Below are positions 42,621 through 55,440 of a stretch of 64,000 bases of DNA, one piece after another; positions within the stretch are counted from its first letter, which is position 1, and each line of letters opens with the position of its first letter. Position numbers and translations under genes: made by a program. Under the pieces are notes generated by a model. It was not told the origin of the DNA and searched no databases. It saw nothing but the letters and a program-made list of their open reading frames with translations. Location of the stretch: NCBI GenBank assembly GCA_024529925.1, contig JAFEUB010001490.1, positions 682,501 to 746,500 on the forward strand, written 5' to 3'. This DNA comes from Ophthalmolycus amberensis (taxonomy: Eukaryota > Chordata > Actinopteri > Perciformes > Zoarcidae).

Positions 42621-44599
42621 AGTGCACATTCAAAACCGAATGTGCATTTAAAACCGAGTTTTTTCCTATACTTTACTATGTATTTTTATTCATTAGAAGA
42701 AACTCACCTGAGACACATACTCAGAGATAGTGTTACTCCCCATACTGTTTCCTTTTTCTTAGTATGTCATGAACCCAAAACCTTTCTATGGTCTTTTTCC
42801 CCCTCCTCGTCATCCAGCAGGAGAGCAACAGCAAGAGCTCGGCGTCTGTTTGAATCCTTTTTTCCCGTTCATTTCGGTTGATATCCTTGTTGCGCACACA
42901 CCCCCACTCCACAGGCTAATCAGCTGTTTTGCCCGACGGCCTTTGTCAAGGGGTGTTTTTGAAGCAGTCGCTTCTCAGTGTGATCAGCCCCGGAAAAGTG
43001 GCCAGTAAAGTTTGTTTAAAATTGTTTGTTTTGTTACCCATAAAAAGCACATGAACGAACACCAACCAGGTGATTCTGTTCTCAGCTGAGGCCTGTACAT
43101 ATGGCCTGCACCTGAATGTGTGTGGAATATATTACAGGGTGACCAGATATTACGTTTTCTTAGCAGAACACAGTGTCCTAATTCATCTCTGAGATGTTTT
43201 GCATACGACCTGATTTCAGCTCAGTAAATGCAAAAGCAGTTCATTATAAATAGCAGTTTTAAATGTATCCCACGCAGCCCAACCCACACATGGAACAACC
43301 CTCTCTCCAGAATATAAATCATAATAGAATTATGAGCTTGTAAATCTGTCACTCTTACCTTGTAGTAGTTGCCATGACAATGAGGCAGCTGTAAGTGCCG
43401 CCTCATTCATCTGTCATCACCTACAGAAGATGTTCCTGTCAGTTACTGACCAAGCTTAAATGATTGTTGTTTTAGCGAAGAACTTCATCAAATGTACCTG
43501 GTTCTCCATCGTAATTATTTAGCCACAAATTCATACACTCTAAATGCTTAAATATGTCCATGCTCTGACAAGAGAGGAACTGTTATTGATTCAAGGACAA
43601 TTACTTGTCATTGTGCAACAGAGGGTTGCATAACGAAATGATATACGACATGACAAACAAAACAGTGGTGCATTCCTGTGCATTTTCAAACTTGCCTCAA
43701 GGCAAACAGCAGCAACAAAACAATTCTCTGGACAATATGGCCGACATCTTAACATTAGAAATCAGGGAAACACTGTCCGTCACATTTGACAGTGTTTGAG
43801 CACCAAGCATCATTGATGTAAAGAGAGTCTGCCTCCTCTCGTCCCACCGGGTCCCTGTGCTTTGTTCTGCCGTCCCTCCTGTCAAGTGCAACTTGATCTG
43901 GGACGCCACAATGGAACCAGGTCTCTGTAAAGATGTGGGCCCAACAGTCACCAACCTTCCTTTGCTGGCTTAGCTTGAATATTCATTTAACCTGGACTTT
44001 AGCCAGGAGCAGACTGGGTGATGGAATAGCCTTAGGTCCATGCTAGGTTAGCTTAGCTTCCATCTCAGCTCTCCTCACGCCGATGCTTTCGTTTGGTCGT
44101 TTGGTCCGGCTGGTCTGGCAGTGATCGTCTCTAGGTCCGCTCCCCACAAATGAATCCAATCCACACACTTACTTTTCTGATGTTGATGAGTGTTTACTGT
44201 CATAGTCCATAAGTGCTCCAGTAACAGCAGATTACACAAATCTAAAACTCAGACTCTAGCTTTCCCCCTCCAAAAAATAGAAACATTTGTAAATAAAAAA
44301 TGTGTATTTGGAGACTAAGTTGCATTTCTTGGCGTCTGTAATAACAAAATAGCTGGACACAACTCAGCAACATTGGAATTCTTGGTTATTCTATTATGAA
44401 CCAATACATGTCCAGTCAGCATGGTTCCTCTGAGAACCATTAATGTTCATATCAAAGTTCATGCTTATCTTTCCTATCTTTTTCGAGATAACTCAGTCTG
44501 GACCAAAGCCTTGGACAGATTGGCTGTTCAACCTTGACCTCCCTGCACTGCTTTCTTTTGTACTGGCCATCAGCCTAACCGAGAACACCCCCCGTCTCT
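42621..44599. other. Non-coding, nothing recognised
   Basis: Only short frames without domains. Confidence 0.5.
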
Positions 44600-44706
44600 G
44601 TTGGGCCACGCTGCCACGGGGAGAACGTGCAAACTCCACACAGAAGGACCACCCGGGATCGGGGATCGAACTCGGGCCCCTCTTGCTGTGAGGTGACAGT
44701 GCTAGC
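44600..44706. repeat. Dispersed teleost repeat fragment
   Basis: GAACGTGCAAACTCCACACA and GAGGTGACAGTGCTAGCC match the repeat at 24640-24945. Confidence 0.65.
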
Positions 44707-44745
44707 CATATATATATATATCTATATATATATATATATATAAAC
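44707..44745. repeat. TA microsatellite
   Basis: Tandem TATA and CTATA units. Confidence 0.95.
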
Positions 44746-47730
44746 GTATATAAAAGCCATTACACTTCAGGTACCCAAATGGCCAGAGGATTAAAGCTCA
44801 TTCTTTACCTTGGAAAAAGCAAACTTCATATAGTGATGGAGAGAATTTTTTTTTTATAGCCTAACATACAGACTCTCTCATGATTTTTCATTGTTATATG
44901 TGGGACACAAATTGATATGAGCCAACAAAGGTTTTCAACTGAGTTCTTCTTAGTATTGTAAATAGTGCTGAGTAAATAGGAAATCACATATATTTACAAT
45001 GATACCGTCTGACATCAGAGCAGCAAATGGAAACAGAAAATTCCTGCCCCAGGAAATCATAGATGTTACGATGTTTGCTTAACAACCTTAATCTCAGCAG
45101 ATCAATGCACTAATGAGTACAGATGACTCATAATGGCACCATCCGTCTACGTAGCTTGTAATGACTAACAGCCTTGACAGATGCTAAACAATGGTGAACT
45201 TCCAAACCAATCAATATTCCAGGCTGAAATGCATGTCCAATCGACACATGGCACATTTTAATGGAGCTTTACAAACAATCCGAATATATAGTGTTGGCAG
45301 ATGGTTTTGACTTCTGCCATTCCTTATCTCCCATTAAAAGGACTTTTAGACAAAACAGTATACTATGTCTCATGTTTTTGCGAAAGAAGTCGTCACTCAG
45401 TAGAACCACAGTGACTGCTTCACTGGAAATATTTTCAACAACACCTAGCCTAATCCAAAATAACACTCTAGCAAATCGAGCAAAGACAATGACAGATTTA
45501 AGGTGTTCAGAGGCCAGTAGCCGATCGTCATCTACATAGGTGCTGGAAGTGGGGTGCCAACCCCCTGCATATGACAGTATGAGTATTCGAGATTATTAGA
45601 GTATGTGTTTGCTGACCCTTTAAAAAAACAAGCACATATGCAGTTATTGAGGAAGTCCTGGTTAGTCACCCAAAGTAATACAATACCAAGTTGTACCCAA
45701 GTTGCCTGTTCAAATTGTTGTAATCTGCGCTGTTTGATACATTGTAACCTGATGCTCTGAAATCCAAGAGAAACAGGCCAGTACAATCCAGGCTTCGAGA
45801 AGAGAGGATGTTATGTTCTGATATGTTAGAATGAAATGTTTTGTTTTGTGAAATGCCATTTTTTACAAAACACATTATCATGTCCCGTGCGAAATTAAAA
45901 GTAAACGCTGACATTTTTTTCACGCGAGTTGTTAATCAGGTGAGTCAATAATCACATGACTCACGGGAGTCGTGAGTTGTCAATCGCTATTTACTTGAGT
46001 CGTGAGTCAATCTGTAGTGACGTGACTCGTTAGTCAAGTTAAGGTCAACCATGCTCTTTTCCTAAACCTAACTAAATGGTTCTATATTTGGTCGGTCTGC
46101 ACCGGCTACGGGGGGTGGCTTGCTAAAGTAGCTAATGATTGATCTCCCGTGGTGCGTGGCCGTGCTTCCAATTTTACAAGCCATAGCCTCCAACACAGCA
46201 AATAAACTACACTTATTACATGTACCATTATCACTATGGAGGCGAAGGAATAGCTTAACACGTGACAGACCGAGCAAGAGAGAGTAGAAGAGGGAGAAGG
46301 AGAGAGGAAAGCCATCGCTAACTGCTTTGCTAAAGTACGCAAGCTAACCTTAACAAAACTGAACGACGTGTAAACAGCTGCTGGATTTAGTGATCCAACA
46401 GCTTTAAAACATAACATATATTCAGACTGTTTTCTCCCATCACCAATTGACTTCAACAATTTCTACATCCAAGCCGTCTATGAGTGCTTAAGCAAAACTA
46501 ATGAAAGTACAGCAGTTAATTAGCCACTGCTATCAAGAATATCACACGACTAACTGGGTTAAGCTAGTTCAATTTGCTACCAGAAAACAGATGCTGGCAA
46601 CCGGAAGTAAGCTTACCACAGCAAGTTAGCACGTCTCCTGGGCTGATTCTTTCTAATATGCATTTGAAGGATATGTCCAGGATGTTAAACTGATTCAGCA
46701 GCAAAAAAAGGTTAAAAAGATAAATACAGAAGCTAAAGATGACAGTGTACCTGGCGATTGAGACATAAGACGAGAAAATTAAGGAACAGCACTGTCCTGT
46801 GAAGCCGGGTCGGGTTTATTCACTATAACAATAAAAGCAAGAGCAGCATGTACATTCAGTTAACCTTCAATAGTTTGCGTTGCATGAAAGTGCTAACGCT
46901 CCTTCCAACCAGTCCGTATAACGAGTATCACTGTTACACAACGTTTAACCATGACAAGCTCGAAATCCACAAAACCAGCCTGAAAATGAAGAAAATCTGA
47001 AGTCAGTAATATCTCACTGGAAACAAAATGGCAATAAAATAAAAAACATTCGTGAGTGAAGTTAATAAAGAATAAAGAACATCAGATATTATCAGTCACT
47101 CCTCCTGTCCTCTGTCCTCCTGGCAGCTTTGTCTCAGCCAGCATAGAAGTTTACAAGAACAAACTAAGATAAACAGGCTACAGACAGTCAGCTTCTCTTT
47201 TAGGTTGTTCCTAAAAAAGAAGAAGATGCTTTTGGTCAATAATGCTTGCTGTGCTTGGGTCAATTGCATTGAAACGGTCTTTAACGTGACCGCTTTGGAG
47301 ATCTTGGAATATTGTATGCCATCAGTCCGACAGTCGAAAGTGAATCCTTTGTTTTTCTCACAAAAGAAACTGTTCTGATCAAGATCTGATCAAATATAAT
47401 GATAGTGTATTCATATAGCACTTTATAAAGATCAAACTGCTTTACAAAAGAGTATAAGTTAAAGTATAAAAGTTATACAAAGACTTAAATCTCCAATTTC
47501 ACGTACGCTAACTATTTTCAGGAACATTAACAATGTTTCGTGCAGATGACCTTTTATGTTGCTCGATGAATAAATACTTCCAGTCCCGACTGCAGCTTGA
47601 GAGGGGAGATGACTAAAGTAGCAAAAATGTACATTTTGACTTAATTTATGTTTCTCACAGACTCACAAGACTTGCAGTGCGTGAAAGAAAGGTGCTCACA
47701 GTCTGCCTTTGACATCGAATATGACTGATA
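44746..47730. other. Non-coding, nothing firm
   Basis: At 45918-46040 the word GACTCAC or its complement GTGAGTC recurs many times in both orientations. Elsewhere only short frames are present. No exons were recognised. Confidence 0.45.
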
Positions 47731-48172
47731 ATGGAGACCGCTTTACAGAGAGAGAGCAAATACATAAATGCTATCTTGGCAGAACTCAGTTTGCACCATG
47801 GTGAATTTAAGTCACAACCACAACGTGCCTCACTCAAATCGGAGGTCCGTACCTCTCTCGGCAAATGGTTGGACTGCAAAGTGGAATGTCTTGAGCAACT
47901 TATCAGTGAACATCAAGAGGAGGTGAAAGCTGAGATGGACAACAAAGTAAGGCAAGTTCAAAACAGTCTTGATTTGGAGAGTGCACAGCTTTCTACCAGA
48001 ATAAAATGCCTGGACCAACTGAAAATCAAAAAGAGCACAAAGATGAGATGGCCAACCTAGTGAGGCAAATTCAAAACCATCATGATTTGGATATCGGTCA
48101 GCTTTCTGGTAGAATGGACAGGATGGAGGTAAAACTGGATTGCAAAGGACCCGGCCCTCAAATTCCAGTGTA
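47731..48172 (+). pseudogene. Coiled-coil reading frame, unrecognised, frameshifted
   Basis: An ATG in good context (A at -3, G at +4) opens 109 codons to 48060, rich in Glu, Lys, Gln and Leu with heptad-like spacing. Near 48015-48030 the sense moves to another frame, which continues to TAA 48170-48172. Across the shift the protein contains two copies of a module like NKVRQVQNSLDLESAQLSTR and NLVRQIQNHHDLDIGQLSGR. I do not know the family. It may be a broken gene, an exon with its splice site nearby, or part of a transposon protein. Confidence 0.35.
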
Positions 48173-48920
48173 ACGAACCACACATCGCCTCTAGCAAGAT
48201 CTTTTTGCATTTTTACGTTGGCTGAAGGTAGGAATAGATACTGAAACCCTGTGTTAAACGGGCCCTGCTGCTAAATTATTAAAGACCGGAGTATTGATAA
48301 GCCCCAACGTTACTGGTGCTTTCTATCTTTTGATGTTTTGGTGTAATTTATTATCACACTGCAACATACATCTCCTCTGCTCTCTCTGTCAGGGTTGAGC
48401 TCTACTATACACAGAAAGAAAGCCTGAGCGTGAACCAGGGGCTTGTTGCACCAAATTTGCAGCATGCAAGTTGCAATTTGTATCATGAAGCAATTTCTCC
48501 AAACACGCATTTCTTTAACATGGAGGTATCTTTTCATTGAATTTGTTGGAACATACTAATCCAGAATCTCACAAACATTTTGTATCCATGTGTCTCACCT
48601 TCTGTCGCGGTTCTCCCTAATGAGAGTTGTAACCTTTGACCATCAACATTAGCACCTGTGTTGGCACACTTCCACAATTAGCAACACTGAGTGGCTTCCT
48701 GGAAGATTATCGCAATCAATTTTGAGAACCACTTCCGAGAAAAGCATTTATTTTGTTTCACCATCGCTCTTGCTGATTACCAAAGAGAAACCATCACACG
48801 TATGCACAGTTGTGTGTGTCTGTTGAGGGGGAACAAAAATGAATATTCCTACAGTATAACCCTCCAATCAAACCCTCCCGTAGCTGTTCCTACGGTGTGC
48901 GAGTGTGGTGTGAATGTTAG
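48173..48920. other. Non-coding, nothing recognised
   Basis: No supported gene or repeat. Confidence 0.5.
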
Positions 48921-49052
48921 ATGGTCCTGATGGGCAGGTGGCACCTTGCATGGTAGCCCCTGTCATCAGTGTGTGAACGGATGAATGAGGACGTAGTGTT
49001 AATGTGCGGCGAGTGGTCGGAAGACTAGAAAAGAGAAATACAAGTACCATTT
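48921..49052 (+). repeat. SINE tail fragment
   Basis: Contains GGTAGCCCCTGTCATCAGTG and GAGTGGTCGGAAGACTAG and ends ACAAGTACCATTTAC, the 3' half of the teleost SINE family seen at 21760 and 28371. Confidence 0.7.
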
Positions 49053-49140
49053 ACGTTACTTCTGCACTGAAACCGGCCATTGGTTAGCTTAGAAAGGGCA
49101 TAGATTAGGGTAGAACCAGTGTGCCGAGACGTAAAGACTT

Positions 49141-49146
49141 TTATTA
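49141..49146 (-). terminator. Polyadenylation signal of the ZP3-like gene
   Basis: AATAAA on the minus strand about 75 bases after the stop codon at 49222. It supports the view that the gene truly ends after its second exon. Confidence 0.6.
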
Positions 49147-49221
49147 TAGTTTGCTTTTACATAAAATCATTTCTACAGCGTAAACTCAAGCGGGTCTTTG
49201 CAGGCTGATACAGCTTTCAAT

Positions 49222-49897
49222 TCACATCAGGTAGTGGCACTCCACTCCTATGACAGCACCCTGGCTCCTCGTGATGCCACTTCTGCCAGACACGTCAGGG
49301 TTGTAGACCAGTGTGAAAGCATAAATTAAGGCATTCTCGATCACCTAAGGAAAAGAGAACAAGTTGACATTTCTTGACTGAAAGTTTAATATCAAGGCAT
49401 TATATGAATAAAAACCTCACCACTCGTCTGCTGCCACAGCTGTGCAGCTCATACTCAAAGGCCAGCACGTGAGCCAAGTTGTCGATCTCAGTGGCTGAGC
49501 AACCACCGAGTGTGAGATCCTCTGGGTTTATCAGCTTGCCAAGGCCCAGCAAGTCCTGGCTCACTTCCACCTGGATCCTGCTTTCCCCACACCTCACAGC
49601 AACACGGTTGGCCGTCGCTGGTTGCCGCAGTACATAATTGACAGGGGTCTCTCTTACTGAATCCACTGGATCTTCTGGAAAGGTCCAGGACAGCAGTTCG
49701 ACTGCTGGCTGGATCTGCTCTGCCTGGAGCACGTCAGCTTGTTGAATAGACAACCTGGAGTGGTCTCTCTCAGGTTCTGCTGCTGGTTCACCCTTAACGC
49801 CCCAGTAGTTTGGCTGGCTCATAATGAGGACTCGCGCATCACTAAAGCTGACACACGCAAGCACAAAACCAAACACAACAAGCTGACTGGACCCCAT
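49222..49897 (-). CDS. Zona pellucida 3-like protein, ZP-N only (two exons)
   Basis: Exon 1 is 49421-49897 and exon 2 is 49222-49344, joined across a 76-bp GTGAGG...TTAG intron; the product is 199 residues. The first ATG is at 49897. Residues 1-21 form a secretion signal (MGSSQLVVFGFVLACVSFSDA). A Pro/Gln-rich spacer follows, then a ZP-N domain like that of egg-coat ZP3, with its four Cys (RCGES, LGGCS, HSCGS, VECHY) and the ALIYAFTLVYNP strand. The frame stops six codons after the last part of ZP-N, so the ZP-C half, furin site and membrane anchor of normal ZP3 are missing. ZP-N mediates polymerisation of egg-coat filaments. It may be a truncated duplicate or a real short secreted paralogue. 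Confidence 0.85.
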
Positions 49898-51602
49898 TGT
49901 TGCAAACACAGAATGTTCTCAAACATGGCCACTGCAAGCATAAAAAGGCAGAGACTCCTCCCTCTGACTCGTTAGATGGACCCCTTTGCACATGTGTAGA
50001 ACTCAAAGCTGCACAGGCCTTACTAATTAAAGACAGGAGTAACCAGTAACCAATACTTTGTACTTCTACTCCATTACATTTTAAAAGAACAATATTGTAC
50101 TTTCATTATTCAATAAGAGTAACTATAATAATAGTTAATGGTTATGTTACAGATTAAGATTTTAAATGGAATATCAGATTACTTTATCAAATGGGGCTTC
50201 AACTAACAATTTTCATTTTCTTAATTAACCAATTAATTGTGTGATTTATGCTCATTGCAGCCAAGAATAAGGTAACGTCACATTACACATTATGTGAAGG
50301 TGAAAAGAGAAATAGCGTTTCCATAATTTTACTACTTTTTTTTCGTTTTTTACATCTACAGTTAGTTCATTTTTATGACTATATTTGTGTGAAATTGTTT
50401 GCATAACCTCTCTGCAACAGTTTCAGCACAGTGCTGAACCGATGGCTCCAGGAAGTGTCTCTAACCCCAGAGTGTCCAGAAAGTAGATCAGTGACCTGTG
50501 TCCTTTTCCTGGTGTTCAGAAACCTGTAGGATCGTCAAAAGCACTCAGAGGTACAGTGCCAATCTGCCTTGAGCTAAGGAGGCCTGTAATTTATACTAAT
50601 AACGTGTCATTCACAGAGTTAATTAGAGCAGAGCCAGTCAGAAACAACTGAAATTGAGGTAATATGTGTCCATGCAAATTACCGGCATTGCAGATCTGTT
50701 TTGTCACATGGTTTTGGTCTTAAGAACAAGTCCCTTTAGGCCTCAGAGTTGAATTGTGGCGCAGTACTGGTGGTCTGCTTGACAGGTTATTTGTTAGCTT
50801 TTGATCATCAAACCCTTACTGATTTATCACATGACATGTTGTGGTTCCAGGCAGTACAAACCTTTACTGACTGGACCTTTAGAGTCCCCAATAAAAGTAG
50901 AGCTGCAAATATAAAAAACAACTATCAATAGATTGTTTTCCTGTGGAAGTCATGAACTGGTGTCTCTAGTTGATTTAATGTCCAGGCCCGGTCAACAATC
51001 TGACTCTACTGCAGTTATGTGATATTTATTCAGGCCTCAGGAACTACAACTGTACAACAGAAGTGATCCCTTTAGAGCTGAATCAGGGTGCTGGGATGGC
51101 AGCTGTTTCCTTTTGCTGGCTCACAAGCTCAATATCCCCAGACCTATTAAGTGATAAAGTCGACAGTTTAGAGCTCAGCAGAGGAACAGGGAGCGCCTTA
51201 AGGCTAATGGGGCACTAACTTAAATCACTTAAAAGGCCTTGACTGCATTCTGCCCAAATTAGGATGGGACCAGCACATTATATTTGCCATGATTATTTGG
51301 GATGCTGTAGTTGATATAGTCAGTGTCTTAGAACAAGATCTACACTTTAGTCTTTGACTGTATAAAACATAACTGAAGGTCAGTGTAATTCAGGACTGAG
51401 AGGATATATATTTCGATTTCTTTTTTAACTTGATATAAAAATCACTCATTTTAACATGTGGACCATAAAGTCACCATATTCCTCTTCTTTAGTTCTCTGC
51501 TGCCATCTAGTAGCCACACACTGCATGCTTCTTTTATACTGTAGAGAAGCAACTGCTTGGACAGAAACACGTCGGCACTGCAATGACATGTTGTGTATCA
51601 TA
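49898..51602. other. Upstream flank of the ZP3-like gene; repeat piece
   Basis: 50036-50110 carries the TACTTCTACTCCATTACATT repeat family also found at 42365. No other supported feature; no convincing TATA box was found for the minus-strand gene. Confidence 0.45.
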
Positions 51603-51705
51603 TTTCACCATTTAAGGGGCAGTGTGTAGGATTTAGTGGTGGGGTATCCAAGCGTGTAGGAGAACTACGGTGGTCTTCAGGTAAGAAATTAAATTAGAAA
51701 GGCTC
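51603..51705. repeat. MITE-like teleost repeat, first part
   Basis: Starts AAGGGGCAGTGTGTAGGATT and includes GGAGAACTACGGTGGTCTTC. The same family lies at 60110-60222, so both were split by later insertions. Confidence 0.6.
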
Positions 51706-51838
51706 TTGCTCACATTTTTTTGGGGGAGTTTTTCCTGTAGCGATGTGAGGGTCCCGGGACAGAGGATGTCGCATGTGTACAGATTGCAAATTTGTGATTT
51801 GTGATTTTGGGCTGCACAAAATAAATTGAATTGAATTG
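51706..51838 (+). mobile_element. L2 3' end, severely 5'-truncated
   Basis: Matches the last 130 bp of the 30-36 kb L2 (GGGGGAGTTTTTCCTGTAGC through AATAAATTGAATTGAATT). It appears to have landed in the repeat that precedes it. Confidence 0.8.
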
Positions 51839-52035
51839 CTGGAGCCAGAGTTTGGACCAATCAGCTTTCAGCCTGCCCTCTGTCTGCCCACCTGTGTCTT
51901 GTTGTCTGATTAGTTTCCTGTGTATTTATAGCCCTGTCTTTTGTCTGCTGTTTGTGGGTTGTCGTCTTTGTTCCTGTTAATAGTCCCGTGTGCACATGGC
52001 TGATGTACCTGTTTTGTGACATTTTGCCACTTGGG

Positions 52036-54060
52036 TTTTTAGTAGTGATGGTGAGATGAAGCCTCATGAGGCATCGAACCACTTCAGCCAATTGGTTCGA
52101 GAAAGGGTTCATTTCTCGAAGCTTCATGTGCACACGAAACCACCTACTGGCCAAGTGTATAATCACAGGCAGCTGTATCTGAACCACATAATGTGATGCA
52201 TTGAATTTTTGTGTCTGTTATGGCTGTTGGGAATGACTATGAATTACAAAAATGTATGACCAAATTTCTGTACATAAATTATCACACGTGCATAATCAAA
52301 TATTTTTTGAATGTATTCTGTGTGTAAATTTTCCCAAAATGGTAGTATCATATGATATGGCAGGTTGTGTAATAATGTTATTATGTCACTTTAGGAAAAT
52401 GGCATGGGCTTAAGCAGGCAGAGGACAGTGAAAGTGCTTGTGGAACTAGGACGAGGGGACTGAATATGCTTGTGTAACTTGGACAGTGATGTACAGGACA
52501 GGGGACATTTTATTCATTTTTATTCAGAAATAACAGTTTCTCAACAGTTTTTGGTTTTAAACGATTCCTTTTTTTTGACACAACCTCTCCGGCCTTTGAA
52601 AACACCCTTTCACAGGGTACAGAAGATGCTGGCGTGCACAAAAACGCAAGAGCAAGTCTATATAAATTTTGATACAGGAATTTTTGCCTCTCCCAGTACT
52701 CCAGAGGCTTTCCCAGCCTGCTTATATTTGGCTCGGAAAGGTAGCGCTGGACCTCCACAGTGGCATCTGCTGTTACATTTTGAGTCTTCCGTGCCTCCAT
52801 GACGCTGGTGTCTAAACAATGCCACAGTTTGCTACCTAAGAGGAAACCACAGATCATGTTACTAAGTGTTCACATCGGAATAATTGATCTCAAAATGTAA
52901 AATAATAGATTACCTCCTGTGACATCATGAGAGGTGGAAGCCTGGGGGATTTCCTCTCTGCTTTGTTTTGACCGTATAATGGCGGCACACTCGGAGGTCA
53001 GTCGTTTTATTGCTTCGGTGGCTTTTGTTTGGCTGAAAAATCCTATTACTTTAAATCGGGGGTCCAGGAGGGTAGCAAGAGACATGATGCTCATCGACTG
53101 CAAAGTGTACAGCTTCTCCCGGAGTTGCCTGATGAGCTGGTTTCCCATTTCCAATGCCGCTGCAGGTGCCGGCTTTGTTATTTCCTCCTGAAGGGTGTGC
53201 TCCAGCATCTTCACGAGGGGGACAACTTTGGAGGCAGACACAGTTTCATGCATGCACCCATATATACCTGCCTTGTAGGGATAACATAATTAGGATCCAG
53301 TTTGGACACAAATGCCCTGAATCCAACATCATCCACAATACTGAAGGGCTGTGTGTCCTTCACTATCATGGAGACGAGGGCTTCATCCAGCTCTTGTTTT
53401 CTGGTGGCTGGTTAAAAGAGAATAAATACAGTGTCTGTTACCTGTCTTTATTTGCACAATAAACAAAAGTGAACAGGGAAAAATTGTGATGGTGCATTTG
53501 TAATATTGTAATGACTTACCATGGCTGGGTGAAGCTCCAGTTTCCTCCTTATTCTCATGCAAGGCACGGTAATGCCTTAGCATGGATGAGGTGTTGTTAT
53601 TGTACCCAAACTCCTTGGAGCACAATAAACACCTCACCTTTGAATAAAATAAGAAACTGTGAAAAATACAGTTCTTGATAAGCAAACCTAATGTGTCTGA
53701 AATAGAGTTAGATTTAGCTTACCTTATTAGGAGTTATCAAATCAAAGTGTTCCCACACAGGGGAAATCCTCCTCTTCCTAGCTGGCTCCATCTTATCACC
53801 TATCCTTCTCTCCTCACTCTCCTAAATCTCCAAACTATCTCTCTCTCTCTAAACTCTCCAAACTATATAAACGCTATCCAAACTATCCAAACTCTCAACT
53901 GACCGCAACTCTCCACCAACAACCCACATTTTGAATGGAGCCTGAGGGGTTTATATTGCTGTCAAACCTCCCGGCAAAATCTGAACCACTTCCCGAAGCA
54001 GTCACGTGGTACAGCCGGGCAGCGAGGCTTCGGACGTCATCATTTTTGGCTCCTCCCCTA
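52036..54060 (-). mobile_element. hAT transposon with BED-finger transposase gene
   Basis: The approximate limits come from similar inverted ends: GATGGTGAGATGAAGCCTCA near 52043 and the complement of GAGGCTTCGGACGTCATCAT near 54028. The match is imperfect and no 8-bp duplication was fixed, so the borders are rough. Inside lies a minus-strand transposase gene with introns. Confidence 0.6.
52510..53791 (-). pseudogene. ZBED-type hAT transposase, exon-intron structure kept, core deleted
   Basis: Exons by splice consensus: 53723-53791 (MEPARKRRISPVWEHFD start), 53520-53637 (BED finger, CLLC...HYRALH), 53268-53407 (RKQELDEALV to YVIPTRQ), about 52914-53250 (ETVSASKVVPLVKML to TSHDVTG) and 52510-52835 (GSKLW to stop). 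Reading frames join across the GT-AG introns. The last exon holds the hAT dimerisation domain (YRLALAFLCTPASSVPCERV). Between the third and fourth exons only about 17 bases remain where relatives have some 200 residues carrying the RNase H-like catalytic core, so a deletion removed the nuclease. Either a dead copy or a protein with only DNA-binding and dimerisation parts. Confidence 0.85.
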
Positions 54061-54075
54061 AATGAAGCAAGCCTC

Positions 54076-54240
54076 GTAAACTAATCTCACATACTGCTGG
54101 ACCACCAGCCTGATGCACCAGTCCGTCAAGCTCCTGAAGTTTGCGGATGACACCGCCCTCATTGGACTCCTCTCTGGTGGGGATGAGTCCACCTACAGGT
54201 GGGAGACTGACCATCTGGTGACCTGATGCGGTCTGTGTTT
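54076..54240 (+). pseudogene. LINE reverse transcriptase fragment with FADD
   Basis: The plus frame reads SVKLLKFADDTALIGLLSGG followed by DESTYRWETDHLVT. FADD is the catalytic box of the reverse transcriptase of an unclassified fish LINE. The fragment ends near 54235. Confidence 0.7.
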
Positions 54241-54599
54241 TGTTACACATTCACACGGTCTGTGATTTCTTGTCAGCTATACTTCCTGCATTATAACTGT
54301 TTCAGCCTGAATAGTTCTCTTGGTTTTTAGAATATGCCACACTGCTGACGGCGGACTCGTTTATGATTGGTCATATCCTGCGAACACCTCCCCTTATGTG
54401 AACCTGCCCACAGCCAGATTGTGTAACCCTGGGTTGATTTACCGCGTTTGATGACCAGCTTCTTCGGACCATTTAGCTGGATCAGGGCTGGTGAGGTTAC
54501 TTAAACCAGACATGTTCAACTCACTGTGAAATACAAGCCCCTCGAGGAGGTCTGCACTCTAAGTGCACTTCTAGTTTCCTGTCACTCCTCTGCACTAAG

Positions 54600-55440
54600 C
54601 TAAATGCCAATTTGTGTCTGGGCAGTTAGGTCAGTGTGTTTATTACCTTGTTTGTGTTTAAGTTTACTGCATTGTTACGTGTTGTGTATGCTCACGGACA
54701 GCCGAGTTCCGTTAGTGCTGTGCAGAAATGATTATTTATTTATTCAAAGGGGACCATGTACAGTTCAATCATAATTGTCACCATTTGATGCTCCGTACCA
54801 CATTGTAGCTTTAAGCTCATTTGCATCTGTAGTCCCTTGGCAGGTCAAACAAAGACAGCACAATAAACAGTATAAAGGTAAAGACATGATACAAAGAATA
54901 CGAACAATAAGGCATTGTGTTCCATACTGCTGCAATAGTGTTGTTAGATCAGTCACCACGAGTAAGGTTGGGAACTAACAGTTAAAAGACCAGAATCGCA
55001 ATTTACCGAATGTGAGTTTCACACTTCTTCCCCACACACACGCACACGCACTCACCACAGATTGTTTGATTTTAGATATAGGCTCGTAATTGTATAGTAG
55101 TTTTTAGATATTATTTGACTTGATCATTATTATTATTATTGGACTTTAATAAATGCTATACTTTTAAAGAGCAGCTCTTTGTGATTACTTTGTGCGTGTG
55201 TATTGTGATATGTGGCCTGTGTTTGAATTTAAACCTTCACTGTTTACTCTGAATGTGGAATAGTACTTTGTCTGACATGATTGAATCCTAATTATGAGAC
55301 TTAATTTATAGTTTGGTTATTGGTCCCTGATCTCGGGGTGGTGCCCTGTTACTCAAATTAATAATGTTATTGACATTAATAATTCTATTGATTTAGTTTT
55401 CGTATTTGCAGATAACCAAACGTGCTCCTGCCCCATCACA
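54600..55440 (+). repeat. LTR-like dispersed repeat, copy B
   Basis: Collinear with copy A at 36950-38195 but more diverged, with unrelated sequence at about 54725-55010. Shared blocks include TTAATAAATGCTATACTT, TTAAACCTTCACTGTTTACT, CTAATTATGAGACTTAATTT and GGTTATTGGTCCCTGATCTC, then TGGTGCCCTGT (one mismatch from copy A). Confidence 0.45.

Noticed and set aside
49898..49909. Four extra N-terminal residues on the ZP3-like protein
   Set aside because: The codon at 49909 is GTG; the ATG at 49897 starts a typical signal peptide.
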